From: Elusimicrobiota bacterium
Lineage (GTDB): Bacteria; Elusimicrobiota; UBA5214; JBBAAG01
Direction: 5' to 3'
DNA length: 35,066 bases
Assembly (NCBI GenBank): GCA_041658405.1
Contig: JBBAAG010000026.1
Coordinates: 1-35,066, forward strand
Below are positions 25,706-34,227 of this stretch, in pieces; within the stretch, counting starts at the first letter, position 1, and the number at the start of each line of letters is the position of its first letter. The position numbers were made by a program, and so were the translations under genes. The notes beneath the pieces are model-generated. The model was not told where the DNA came from and searched no databases. It saw nothing but the letters and a program-made list of their open reading frames with translations.

Positions 25706-26699
25706 TTGCATACCCTTTCCCCATACGCCATTGCAACAACGTTGCACCTAACATCAGAACAAACAATATCCACGCTATTGCAGAAGCATAACCCATCTTG
25801 AACCACTGGAACGCGTTGTTGTAAATATAATAAACAATCGTGGTGGTAGACCCCGCAGGCCCGCCGCCAGTCATAACGTACTGCACGCCAAACGCCTGGA
25901 ACCCGCCGATGATTCCCATGATGATAATAAAAAAATTCACAAAACTTAAACTCGGTAAAGTTATATACCAAAACTTAGCGCGTTCATTTGCGCCATCAAT
26001 TTCCGCAGCCTCGTATAATGCCGCCGGTATACTCTGCAGCGCAGCGAGGTAAAGCAGCATATTATACCCTGCGCTATGCCATACCTGCATAATAATAATC
26101 GCAGGTTTTGACCATGTAGTACTTGTTAGCCACGTCGGAGGATTAGAAACCCATGAATTCCATGATGTAATAGCATCATAAATAAACTGCATAACAAAAT
26201 TATCTGTCCCCATAACAACAACCGGTATCCTTAGTGAACGTATGAACCCGTTGATTAACCCGTAATCCGGGTTATAAATCCACCGCCACACAATCGCTGA
26301 TGCTATGATGGTACACACCACTGGAAGAAAATATATTGTTCTGAATAAAACAACACCTCTCATCTTCTGATTCAACGCCAGTGCCAGTGCCAGGGATATT
26401 GCCATTCCTATCGGAATACTCAGCATAAAATAAAACGTGTTATAAAGATACTCCCAAAACTCACCCCGGGTGAGAATATCCGAAAAATTTTTTAACCCCA
26501 CAAACTTTGCGGGGGTTAGAATATCCCATTCACAAAAAGCCAGCCCAAACGATATCAGTATCGGAATGAATACAAATACCAAAAATCCCAGTACATTAGG
26601 CGCGAGAAACGCCATACCTGTGAGCCACAATCTCAACTTCTTGCGTTTATACACATATTCATGAATAGAAGTGAACACGTTACGGTTACTTTTTTTCAT
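25695..26699 (-). CDS. Carbohydrate ABC transporter permease, MalF/UgpA type
   Basis: 334 aa with about six to seven TMs, beginning with LTGMAFLAPNVLGFLVFVFI. The EAA loop is PAALYEAAEIDGANERAKFW followed by ITLPSL. A periplasmic insertion of about 50 residues (TDNFVMQFIYDAITSWNSW and following) interrupts the usual spacing between the second and third core TMs and makes the protein slightly longer than many UgpA homologues. Forms the heteromeric channel with the MalG-type protein. It begins 16 bases after the GH20 stop, so the importer is probably made together with the glycosidase whose substrate it would supply. Confidence 0.92.
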   Translation of the reverse strand: MKKSNRNVFTSIHEYVYKRKKLRLWLTGMAFLAPNVLGFLVFVFIPILISFGLAFCEWDILTPAKFVGLKNFSDILTRGEFWEYLYNTFYFMLSIPIGMAISLALALALNQKMRGVVLFRTIYFLPVVCTIIASAIVWRWIYNPDYGLINGFIRSLRIPVVVMGTDNFVMQFIYDAITSWNSWVSNPPTWLTSTTWSKPAIIIMQVWHSAGYNMLLYLAALQSIPAALYEAAEIDGANERAKFWYITLPSLSFVNFFIIIMGIIGGFQAFGVQYVMTGGGPAGSTTTIVYYIYNNAFQWFKMGYASAIAWILFVLMLGATLLQWRMGKGYANAE

Positions 26700-26715
26700 T
26701 GTTTATTAAAATAAC

Positions 26716-28614
26716 TTACCTTATCCCGGAGATACCTTTCATCTGGCGGATAAGTTTATCAAACCTCCAGAGGGTAACCCACAACCCTTCCTTTTTGTTG
26801 GTAAGAAGCCATAACCTCGCGAACTCCGCGCGGATACGTTTTGTATCACGTATATACGCCTCAACACTTTTCTTCGGAATAACCACTCCGCGGGCTATTT
26901 TGTCAATCAACAAATTTTTATTGACACTATTACCACAAAACTCAAGCGCGAATTTTAAGTACTGCAGGTTCACCTTGTTTTTCTTAACCTTTTTTTCAGT
27001 AACCGCATACGTTTTTAAACACTTTCCGCAGGCAAACCCCAGCCGTGTGTATTTATCATACATTTTTTTGTCAAGTTCTTTGATCACTATATCATCAAAA
27101 TATCCCCGCCGTGCGGCAAAGATTTCTTCATCAATCCCCGCAAGGGTATCTATGATCCCGGCTATACCTCCGTCATACCCAAAATACTCTTCCACCCAGC
27201 GTACTGAAAACTTTTTGTCGTCCACCTTATACGGATTATTCCATAAACACTCAGAAGAATATGCATAACCATAATAATTATTCTCACGGAAATTATCCGC
27301 GCCGTTATCCCCCCAAGAAGATACCATCCCGCCTATAACGCCCTTAACGCCGTATGCTGACTTAAAAACATTCCGCACATTAGCCTTAGCTTTATAATAC
27401 GCTGGATAAAAACGGAAATAGTTATGCAAACTCGGGCTAACGACAAGCTTATACCCAGCATCGCTAAGTTTCTTTATATCCGGATACTCTTCCTGCGGAT
27501 TATATTTCCAGTACATCATAATAATATCTTTCCTGAACCGCGGCTTGTGTTTCATATCAAACCCGTGTTGTGCCCAGTGTTTCCGCACAATATCGTCGTA
27601 CATAATAATTTTTTTGTTATACTTCCCCAGCATCTTAACAGCTTTCTCCATATGCTGGCGGTAAAGGTTCTCCACCCCGATTTTATCCGCAACTTTTTTA
27701 CTCTTACCTTTCCCAAGGTCATACGGCTCATCACCGCCTATATGCAAATACTGAGAATCAAAATTGCGGATATACTCCGCAGCATAATCCGACAGGAATT
27801 TGTAAGTCTCGGGTACTACAGGGGATAGTGTTGTATACTGCCCGATCGGAGTCAGCAACGGACGTGGTTCATCCTTAGGTGGTTCCACTTCAGCGAGTTT
27901 ACGGTATTTCGGGATACGTATAAGATGCTCAAAATGCCCCAGAGTTTGAAACATAGGAATGAGTTCAACAAACCGTTCTTTCCCGTAGTTCACAAGCCCG
28001 CGGATATCGCTAGCGCTCAACGCCCCGCGCCCTTTCCCTACCAACGGATGTTTTTTTAATTTAAACAAATCTTCTATATAAATCATGTATGTATTAAGCT
28101 TATACCGCGAAAGTGAGCGTATAATTTTCTTAAAATTTTCTATAGTTGACACCTGCCACCGGCTGATATCATCGGAATATCCGCGCATAATAGTTACCGG
28201 CCAATCGCGTATACTGCCCGCGGGAACTGTTTTGTTGCGTATCAACTGCACAAGTGTTTGCCCGGCATAAAACAATCCCGCATCAGTCTTAGCGGTTAAT
28301 ACCACGCAGTTACTATCACAGTACAGCGTATACCCTTCATTATGCACAACCTCTTTTGGAAGTTTAACTACGGTGAAATCAAATTTTGGATTATTAAAAA
28401 ACACTATCTGCAACCCATTCATAGTTAGCGCGAGACCGGTTTTATTTACCCGCAGGCCGGTTTCTTCTGTTAAGTCTGAAACAACAACTTTCTCAACGTT
28501 CAACGCTGCGGGAGAACAACGCATAAATGTCCGCGGTGTGAATACAAACACGCCTTTAGCTGCACAAACTTCCTGCGGTAACGGCACTACGCGGTCAAAC
28601 ACATTGTTTTTCAT
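26716..28614 (-). CDS. GH20 beta-N-acetylhexosaminidase-type glycosidase
   Basis: 632 aa. N-terminal GH20b-like alpha/beta domain at ~5-135 (GYTLYCDSNCVVLTAKTDAG, FYAGQTLVQLI), then the TIM-barrel catalytic domain at ~140-480. The barrel opens with MRGYSDDISRWQVST. The catalytic pair D295/E296 is intact in YLHIGGDEPYDLG: in GH20 the Asp orients the substrate acetamido group and the Glu is the acid/base. The last ~150 residues are helical and resemble no domain I can name. No signal peptide or TM is seen, so the enzyme is cytoplasmic and should act on oligosaccharides imported by the adjacent ABC permeases. Substrate expected to contain a terminal N-acetylhexosamine or a modified form of it. 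Confidence 0.85.
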   Translation of the reverse strand: MKNNVFDRVVPLPQEVCAAKGVFVFTPRTFMRCSPAALNVEKVVVSDLTEETGLRVNKTGLALTMNGLQIVFFNNPKFDFTVVKLPKEVVHNEGYTLYCDSNCVVLTAKTDAGLFYAGQTLVQLIRNKTVPAGSIRDWPVTIMRGYSDDISRWQVSTIENFKKIIRSLSRYKLNTYMIYIEDLFKLKKHPLVGKGRGALSASDIRGLVNYGKERFVELIPMFQTLGHFEHLIRIPKYRKLAEVEPPKDEPRPLLTPIGQYTTLSPVVPETYKFLSDYAAEYIRNFDSQYLHIGGDEPYDLGKGKSKKVADKIGVENLYRQHMEKAVKMLGKYNKKIIMYDDIVRKHWAQHGFDMKHKPRFRKDIIMMYWKYNPQEEYPDIKKLSDAGYKLVVSPSLHNYFRFYPAYYKAKANVRNVFKSAYGVKGVIGGMVSSWGDNGADNFRENNYYGYAYSSECLWNNPYKVDDKKFSVRWVEEYFGYDGGIAGIIDTLAGIDEEIFAARRGYFDDIVIKELDKKMYDKYTRLGFACGKCLKTYAVTEKKVKKNKVNLQYLKFALEFCGNSVNKNLLIDKIARGVVIPKKSVEAYIRDTKRIRAEFARLWLLTNKKEGLWVTLWRFDKLIRQMKGISGIR

Positions 28615-28634
28615 AAATACTTAATATCCCTTCC

Positions 28635-30455
28635 TCAAAATAACAACATTTCGGAAAATGCGGCAGTAAATTCCGGATTATTAGCCAGTTCAGTATATGT
28701 AACAACTTTTTTTATATCTTCAACTATCAAATATTCAGTTTTTGATACCAATACTCTTCTCGCGCCTTCAATCGCAGCATTACCTACATACTTAACTTTT
28801 TCGAGATTAATCCCGGGTATCAACCCCACAATCTGCGCATTACGGTGGTTAATAAAATTCCCAAAACTCCCGGCAAGAAAAATTTCGTCAACATCTTCAA
28901 TCTTTAATCCTTCACGTTTCAGCAGTGTAACAATCCCTGCGGAGATCGCGCCTTTTGCAAGCTGCAACTGCCGTACATCTTTTTGGGTAAGCGCAACAAC
29001 ATGTTTTTTCCCGCTTGCTAGAAGAAAAGTATTACCTTTCTCTGTTTTAACAATATGCTTCCTAACCTTCTCCCCGAGGGATACAGGTAATTCACTGTTA
29101 TCCAGTATCCTTCCTGTGGAATCCACAATACCGGTTTTTACTAAACACGCAAGAAGGTCTACCAAACCCGATCCGCAGATACCCCGGGGCGGTTTATCAC
29201 CAACTGTATGATATTTAACCTCCTCATTAGTTACGACCACAGAATCTACCGCACCGTTAACTGCCGGCATACCGCAGCTAATCTGCGCGCCTTCAAACGC
29301 CGGCCCTGCGGCGGTGGAACACGCAAGAAGGTTACCCTTATTTTCTAAAACAATCTCGCCGTTAGTTCCAAGATCTACCCCGATACGTACCTTATCCTTA
29401 ACCTGCCCTAACCCTAAGGAGAGTACCATCCCAAGAGTATCCCCACCGATAAACCCTGCGATACTGGGAAACACCAACACCCTGCCTTCGGGATTTATGT
29501 CTAACCCCACTTCTCCGGGCTGTGCCTCAACGTATTGCGTAACCGTTGGAGTATACGGCGCTAACGGCAAAAATTCGGTAGTAATCCCGAGAAATAAATG
29601 CTGCATTGTTGTATTACCTACAACTACAGCGGAACACAGATCAGCGGGTAACACCCCTACCTTCTCACATAATCCTGTACTTATTTTGTTAACCACCTTA
29701 ACCACTTCCGCCTGCATTTTTGCCAACCCATCGGCAGTATTGATCACATAACTACTCCGGCTGATGACATCACTCCCAAAAACTGCCTGTGTATTCGGTA
29801 AACAATCATGCGCAACTACCTGCCCTGTGTTCAAGTCAACAATTTCTACACCCACAACCGTAGTCCCTATATCCACAGCAATACCAAACTGTTTTGCGGT
29901 AGTATCACCGGGTTGTATACCCAGCACCTCAACTCCTGAAGTTAATACAGTAACGACAAAACCTTTCTCACGGATAACCCCCGGCATTTTTTGTAGTACA
30001 TTAAGTTTGGAGATACATTCACCCTGCCCTAATGCTTTAATAAGATTAACATCATCAGCAACAGGATTCTCAAGTTTTGGTAACGTAAGTTGTACTAATA
30101 CTCTCTTTATCCATGGGTCATGGATTAGCTCCCGCGGTGGTTGTGTAAACGAAACCTTAGTCCATTTACTTTCAGTATCAATAAACCGCACTTCAATCGC
30201 TGTTTTCCCGGTAATAACCTGGCATGCGAGCCTTATATTCTCAGCGATTTCATCTTTGGTAAGTATCTCTTGTTCTTTCTGTGTTAACTCAATACCGGAA
30301 GAGTTAGGCAATATAACTTTACACTTCCCGCATTTCCCTTCCCCTGCGCAGGGCGCTACAAAAGGTATCCCTGCTAACGCAATAGCGTCACGCAACTGCA
30401 CCCCTTGAGGGACTGTTATGTGTTTATTATATTGCGGAAAAAATATTTTGAACAC
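28635..30455 (-). CDS. Reductive activator of corrinoid proteins (RACo/RamA-like, ASKHA)
   Basis: 606 aa. The N-terminal plant-type ferredoxin domain has all four [2Fe-2S] ligands: C36, C42 and C45 in APCAGEGKCGKCKV, and C78 in RLACQV. A linker is followed by the DUF4445/ASKHA ATPase region: GIAVDIGTTVVGVEIVDLNT, VVVGNTTMQHLFLG, VRIGVDLGTNGEIVLENKG, GSGLVDLLACLV and DEIFLAGSFGNFI. Such proteins use ATP to return inactive cob(II)alamin on a corrinoid protein to cob(I)alamin. GTG start at 30455 with no good ribosome site, 12 bases after the corrinoid-protein stop, suggesting coupled translation. The pairing with the corrinoid gene is the strongest functional link in the operon. Confidence 0.92.
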   Translation of the reverse strand: MFKIFFPQYNKHITVPQGVQLRDAIALAGIPFVAPCAGEGKCGKCKVILPNSSGIELTQKEQEILTKDEIAENIRLACQVITGKTAIEVRFIDTESKWTKVSFTQPPRELIHDPWIKRVLVQLTLPKLENPVADDVNLIKALGQGECISKLNVLQKMPGVIREKGFVVTVLTSGVEVLGIQPGDTTAKQFGIAVDIGTTVVGVEIVDLNTGQVVAHDCLPNTQAVFGSDVISRSSYVINTADGLAKMQAEVVKVVNKISTGLCEKVGVLPADLCSAVVVGNTTMQHLFLGITTEFLPLAPYTPTVTQYVEAQPGEVGLDINPEGRVLVFPSIAGFIGGDTLGMVLSLGLGQVKDKVRIGVDLGTNGEIVLENKGNLLACSTAAGPAFEGAQISCGMPAVNGAVDSVVVTNEEVKYHTVGDKPPRGICGSGLVDLLACLVKTGIVDSTGRILDNSELPVSLGEKVRKHIVKTEKGNTFLLASGKKHVVALTQKDVRQLQLAKGAISAGIVTLLKREGLKIEDVDEIFLAGSFGNFINHRNAQIVGLIPGINLEKVKYVGNAAIEGARRVLVSKTEYLIVEDIKKVVTYTELANNPEFTAAFSEMLLF

Positions 30456-30467
30456 CGCGTTTGGATT

Positions 30468-31103
30468 TTAGTTAATCCCGATCAACTCTTTCGCGGTATC
30501 CACAGCTGATGCTGCATCCGGCGCAAAACCATCTGCCCCTATTTCAGTAGCAAAATTTTGTGTTACGGGCGCGCCACCAACCATAATCTTTGGTAAATTC
30601 GTTAAGTTCTTTTTCATCTCCGCGATAGTATCCTTCATCATCGGCATCGTGGTGGTCAACAATGCGGATAACGCTACGACATCAACTTTTTGCGCTTTAC
30701 ACGTATCAACAAACTTTTGGACAGGTACATCGATCCCAAGATCTATAACCTCAAACCCTGCGCCTTCCAGCATCATCGCTACCAAGTTTTTCCCTATATC
30801 ATGCAGGTCACCTTTGACAGTACCAATAATAATACGTCCCGGTGATTTCATATTACTCTTAGCCAATAACGGTTTAAGTATCGCCATACCCCCATGCATT
30901 GCACGCGCGGCAATCAATACTTCAGGTATATAAAACTCATTAGCCTTAAACTTCGCACCGACAACGTTCATCCCGGCAATTAAACCGTTCTTAAGTATTT
31001 CCTCTGCAGAAACACCTTCCGCAACGGCTTTCTCCACCAACGCCTTAACATCATTCACCTTACCTTTAATCAACATTTCAGACACTTGCTTAAGATCTGC
31101 CAT
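30468..31103 (-). CDS. Corrinoid (B12-binding) methyl-carrier protein, MtaC/MtbC type
   Basis: 211 aa, the normal size of stand-alone corrinoid proteins. N-terminal helical cap domain at ~1-88 (LKNGLIAGMNVVGAKFKANE, YIPEVLIAARAMHGGM), then a cobalamin-binding Rossmann domain. The B12 signature is complete: DLHDIG with H101 as the lower cobalt ligand, S146-A-L148, and GGAP at 176-179. In O-, N- and S-demethylation systems this protein takes a methyl group from a substrate-specific methyltransferase and hands it to a second one that methylates tetrahydrofolate (or CoM in archaea). No methyltransferase gene is adjacent. AAAGGGG lies 11 bases before the ATG. Confidence 0.93.
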   Translation of the reverse strand: MADLKQVSEMLIKGKVNDVKALVEKAVAEGVSAEEILKNGLIAGMNVVGAKFKANEFYIPEVLIAARAMHGGMAILKPLLAKSNMKSPGRIIIGTVKGDLHDIGKNLVAMMLEGAGFEVIDLGIDVPVQKFVDTCKAQKVDVVALSALLTTTMPMMKDTIAEMKKNLTNLPKIMVGGAPVTQNFATEIGADGFAPDAASAVDTAKELIGIN

Positions 31104-31140
31104 AAAACACTAAACCCCTTTCTGAAACCATATACTACTT

Positions 31141-31157
31141 ATACATATATTATGTAT
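31141..31157. promoter_or_regulatory. 7+3+7 inverted repeat upstream of the corrinoid gene
   Basis: ATACATA, spacer TAT, complement TATGTAT, in the 66-base gap before the corrinoid-protein gene, about 40 bases upstream of its ATG. A TATAAG on the minus strand (31143-31138) adjoins it. Possible operator or internal promoter; the base composition is AT-rich, so chance is a real alternative. Confidence 0.25.
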
Positions 31158-31169
31158 TAATTCCCGTTA

Positions 31170-32162
31170 CTATTCCAGCGGTAATTTTACAACTTTCCCT
31201 GTTTTCACAGCTTGATACGCGCCTAACGCAATTTCTACAGCCGCTAACCCGTCCTCACCGGTGATAGACGCAGGTTTCCCTTTCTCCACACAGTCAATAA
31301 AATCATTTACTAACCCGTCATCAGTGCCGTCACCCCAGAAATCGTATATACCTTTCCCTCTTTCCTCACTGTAGAACATAGTCTTTTGATCCATAAGGTC
31401 AAACTCAGCAATACCTTTTGTACCCACAACTTTTAGATTAACATCACCCCAAACAGGATACGACTTCTTCGGACGTGACCAGCTGGTATCAAGCGAAGCA
31501 AAAATGTTATCCTCAAACTCCATACTCACCAACCCAGTATCATCAACGGTTAGTTCCGGGTAAAACATTTTATCGCATTCAGCATAAACCTTTTTTACTT
31601 CCTTACCGGTAACCCACCGCATGAGGTCCGCAACGTGTACCGTATGGTCAATCATTGCACCGCCACCGGAAAGTTTTTTTTCTACAAACCACCCTCCGGG
31701 CATCGTCCCGCGGTTAGTTCCCCGCATTGCGAGTATATCACCCACCAACCCGTCTTCCACAACCTGTTTTAACCTCATCATCGGAGTGGAATACCTGCAT
31801 GGAAACGCGGTCATCAGTATCACACCGTTTTTCCTGCATTCCTCAATCATCTTCTTCCCGTCAGTGACAGTCACTGCCAACGGTTTTTCGCACATAACAT
31901 GTTTTTTAGCTTTTGCCGCTTTGATCACCACATCTTTATGCTCAATATTACTCGTACAAACAATTACTGCATCGATATCCTTCGCTAATACATCATCGAG
32001 GTTAGGAATATACGGCGCTTTAAACCGTTCCGCCATTGTACTCCCTCGTTTTGCGTCTTCATCCCAGATACAGGCAAGTTCTGTATTCTTGATTTTTTTC
32101 AATGCTGAAGAATAACTTCCCGCGTGCATATGCGCATAACTTAAAACCGCAACTTTTGGCAT
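31170..32162 (-). CDS. Gfo/Idh/MocA-family protein with atypical N-terminal loop (copy B)
   Basis: 330 aa. The fold is recognisable from MCEKPLAVTVTDGKKMIEEC and LSGGGAMIDHTVHVADLMRW, but the first beta-strand is followed by SYAHMHAGSY instead of the usual GxGxxG dinucleotide loop. Other NAD-site elements (IVCTSNIEHKDVVIKAAKA, EKP) remain. It may bind the cofactor differently or have a changed role; subgroups with a YAH-type loop exist in the family, so this need not mean loss of activity. AAGGAG lies nine bases before the ATG. Located between copy A and the corrinoid protein. Confidence 0.85.
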   Translation of the reverse strand: MPKVAVLSYAHMHAGSYSSALKKIKNTELACIWDEDAKRGSTMAERFKAPYIPNLDDVLAKDIDAVIVCTSNIEHKDVVIKAAKAKKHVMCEKPLAVTVTDGKKMIEECRKNGVILMTAFPCRYSTPMMRLKQVVEDGLVGDILAMRGTNRGTMPGGWFVEKKLSGGGAMIDHTVHVADLMRWVTGKEVKKVYAECDKMFYPELTVDDTGLVSMEFEDNIFASLDTSWSRPKKSYPVWGDVNLKVVGTKGIAEFDLMDQKTMFYSEERGKGIYDFWGDGTDDGLVNDFIDCVEKGKPASITGEDGLAAVEIALGAYQAVKTGKVVKLPLE

Positions 32163-32191
32163 ATAAACATTCTCCTTAATAAACTATTTCC

Positions 32192-33187
32192 TTAGAACTT
32201 TACCACTTCCCCGGACTTAATAGACTCAAGTGCTGCCAGCGCTATCTTCAAACTCAAGATCGCTTCATCACCTGTAATCATTGGCTCTTTATCGTTATCT
32301 ATGCACTCAATAAAATGCTTAATTTCCATTGCGTATGGTGACAACTTCAACGGGCTCTCGGGAACATTCACCCCGGCATTGCCTGTAGAGTCACCGCGTA
32401 ACGACAAAAGAAACGGCTGATTTTTTTTCATGTCAAAATCAAGAATACCTTTTTCCCCTGCAATTTCAAACTTAGCGCTGAACCCCGAGGTTTCCGCCCA
32501 GGAACCTTCCACATGCGCGATAGTACCGTTTTTAAACCTTATACTCACCAACGCATAATCCAGTGGAGTATTTTTGTTTATACGATACGTCAATCCTTGA
32601 GCATAAACTCTTTCGGGCATACCAAAACACCAGTGTAGAAAATCAAAATCGTGGATGCTCATATCCAACACAACACCCCCGCTGTTTTCGATATCCGTAT
32701 ACCACGAACTGGAGGTCAGCGGGAATGTGTTAAGCCTTGACAACCTTGCCATCCCGACTTTCCCGAGTTTACCCGCAGAGATAAGATCCTTCGCGCGTTT
32801 GTACTCCGGGAAAAAACGTAATACGTGCCCAACCATAAATTTAATACCGTTTTTTTTGCAGGCTGCAACCATTTCTTCCGCCTGTTTAAGTGTCCGTGCG
32901 ATAGGTTTCTCACAAAAAACATGTTTTCCCGCATTTGCAGCGTTAATAACATTATCATGATGCAACGTGGTAGGCAAGCAGATATCAACTACCTCAACAT
33001 TCTTATCTTTGGACAACTCGTCGATACTTGAATAAACTTTAACACCCTTTTTTATTTTTGCGATACTCTCCGCTGCCTGGCGGTTGATATCAAACACGCC
33101 AACAAGTTTTGCAGTACTCAACGACTCAATTGCCGATGCGTGAAACTTCGCGATACTTCCCGCACCAATCAGTGCAATGTTAGCCAT
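32192..33187 (-). CDS. Gfo/Idh/MocA-family dehydrogenase (copy A, first of operon)
   Basis: 331 aa. Canonical Rossmann motif ALIGAGSIAKFHA at 5-17, FCEKPIARTLKQAEEM, and the substrate-domain block SGGVVLDMSIHDFDFLHW. AGGAGA lies eight bases before the ATG. Family members such as myo-inositol and UDP-sugar dehydrogenases share these motifs; substrate undetermined. It appears to be the first gene of the carbohydrate/corrinoid operon, with a candidate -10 box in the 77-base gap upstream and 29 bases between it and copy B. Confidence 0.88.
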   Translation of the reverse strand: MANIALIGAGSIAKFHASAIESLSTAKLVGVFDINRQAAESIAKIKKGVKVYSSIDELSKDKNVEVVDICLPTTLHHDNVINAANAGKHVFCEKPIARTLKQAEEMVAACKKNGIKFMVGHVLRFFPEYKRAKDLISAGKLGKVGMARLSRLNTFPLTSSSWYTDIENSGGVVLDMSIHDFDFLHWCFGMPERVYAQGLTYRINKNTPLDYALVSIRFKNGTIAHVEGSWAETSGFSAKFEIAGEKGILDFDMKKNQPFLLSLRGDSTGNAGVNVPESPLKLSPYAMEIKHFIECIDNDKEPMITGDEAILSLKIALAALESIKSGEVVKF

Positions 33188-33233
33188 TTAAATTTCTCCT
33201 ATTACACAAATTTCCCAACTACCTATATACAAA

Positions 33234-33239
33234 TTATAC
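33234..33239 (-). promoter_or_regulatory. Candidate -10 box at the head of the sugar/corrinoid operon
   Basis: A perfect minus-strand TATAAT (33239-33234) lies 46 bases before the copy A ATG, in the 77-base gap after the CsgG-like gene. No recognisable -35 sequence is found 15-19 bases upstream, so this is a weak call. The gap also has a minus-strand AGTA/TACT mini-stem followed by T5 just after the upstream stop, too short to be a convincing terminator. Confidence 0.3.
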
Positions 33240-33264
33240 TAAATAAAAAGTACCCATAAATACT

Positions 33265-34224
33265 CTACTGTTTAACTATATCATTGATATAAACTTCACC
33301 GTTTATCACACGGAGTAACGATGAATTTTGTCCTTTTACCTCAACAAGTTCCAACTCGCCAACCTTTTCTTCTTTCACCCCTCGTACTTCAATTACGGTA
33401 AAAGTTGAACCATCAACACCATGTACGCTCTCCGATTTCATCCTTACACGGTAAACCATAAACTTATTACCAACCTTCGCGCCTTCTTTATACCCGATAT
33501 TAACAAACACCCCGCCGTCTTCCTGTATTCCAACAACCACACCCTGGATATATTTTTTTTCATTAATCCAATCACCGATATTACCTGAAACTTCCTGCAC
33601 TACGTCCTTAATATAAATACCAAGAACACTGAACATAAACCTTTCAGAACCCCACGGAAGCTGGCTGCGTGTAAGAAAATCAAAAAGTATCTCATTATTT
33701 TGTTCCTGCTGTATCTGGTCATCACCGTCAAACAAGTAAACTTCGTCATCAACTTCAAACCCTTTATTAACCCCGTACCGTTTAGTTTTCTCAACCTGCC
33801 CTTTTCTCCAATAATCCTCACCGTATTTACGGAATTCGTAGTTTATCACTGCGTTGATACTATAATTATTATGGGTATAGAACGGCGCAATCCGGCCGCC
33901 AACCTGAGACATCTCAAATACAGGTATAGTTCCCCGTATTTCCCCTATGTACGTACCGTGTGCAGAAGCAGTAGATTCACGTACCCTGTACTTAAACTTT
34001 TTTGTGAACTCACTGGCAAGAAGTTTGGTGAACCCCGGCCCAATCTCCCAGCCTTTATCCTCAAACTTACTTGTATTCATAAAAGGATACATCACTATGA
34101 CACGGCTTTCTTCAGCTGATAATCCTGAGGCATAAAAAATGGATGTAATAATAAATAAAAGGATTAATTTCGGGTAACGATTACGTACGCTTTTACGTTG
34201 ATTCGCGGTAAAAGCCGGAAGCAT
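33265..34224 (-). CDS. CsgG/FlgT-like exported protein
   Basis: 319 aa. A basic N-terminus and hydrophobic stretch LILLFIITSIFYASG, then a likely signal peptidase site after LSA near residue 37. The mature start RVIVMYPFMNTSKFEDKGWE and LLASEFTKKFKYRVRE recall the CsgG-type fold of curli-secretion and PBP-activator lipoproteins, although no lipobox Cys is seen. The C-terminal part GVVVGIQEDGGVFVNIGYKE, GAKVGNKFMVYRV ... KVGELELVEVKGQNSSLLRV resembles the FlgT C-terminal beta-barrel domain. Likely a periplasmic or outer-membrane-associated protein of unknown partner. It follows the FN3 gene by three bases (operon). Assignment rests on weak similarity recalled by eye. Confidence 0.5.
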   Translation of the reverse strand: MLPAFTANQRKSVRNRYPKLILLFIITSIFYASGLSAEESRVIVMYPFMNTSKFEDKGWEIGPGFTKLLASEFTKKFKYRVRESTASAHGTYIGEIRGTIPVFEMSQVGGRIAPFYTHNNYSINAVINYEFRKYGEDYWRKGQVEKTKRYGVNKGFEVDDEVYLFDGDDQIQQEQNNEILFDFLTRSQLPWGSERFMFSVLGIYIKDVVQEVSGNIGDWINEKKYIQGVVVGIQEDGGVFVNIGYKEGAKVGNKFMVYRVRMKSESVHGVDGSTFTVIEVRGVKEEKVGELELVEVKGQNSSLLRVINGEVYINDIVKQ

Positions 34225-34227
34225 TTA

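Noticed and set aside
29764..30408. A 214-codon plus-strand open frame opposite the RACo gene.
   Set aside because: Ser/Thr/Pro-rich translation with no domain, antisense to a well-supported enzyme; a shadow frame.
33240..33264. Possible terminator after the CsgG-like gene (AGTA/TACT stem followed by T5 on the minus strand).
   Set aside because: A four-pair stem with an eight-base loop is too weak.
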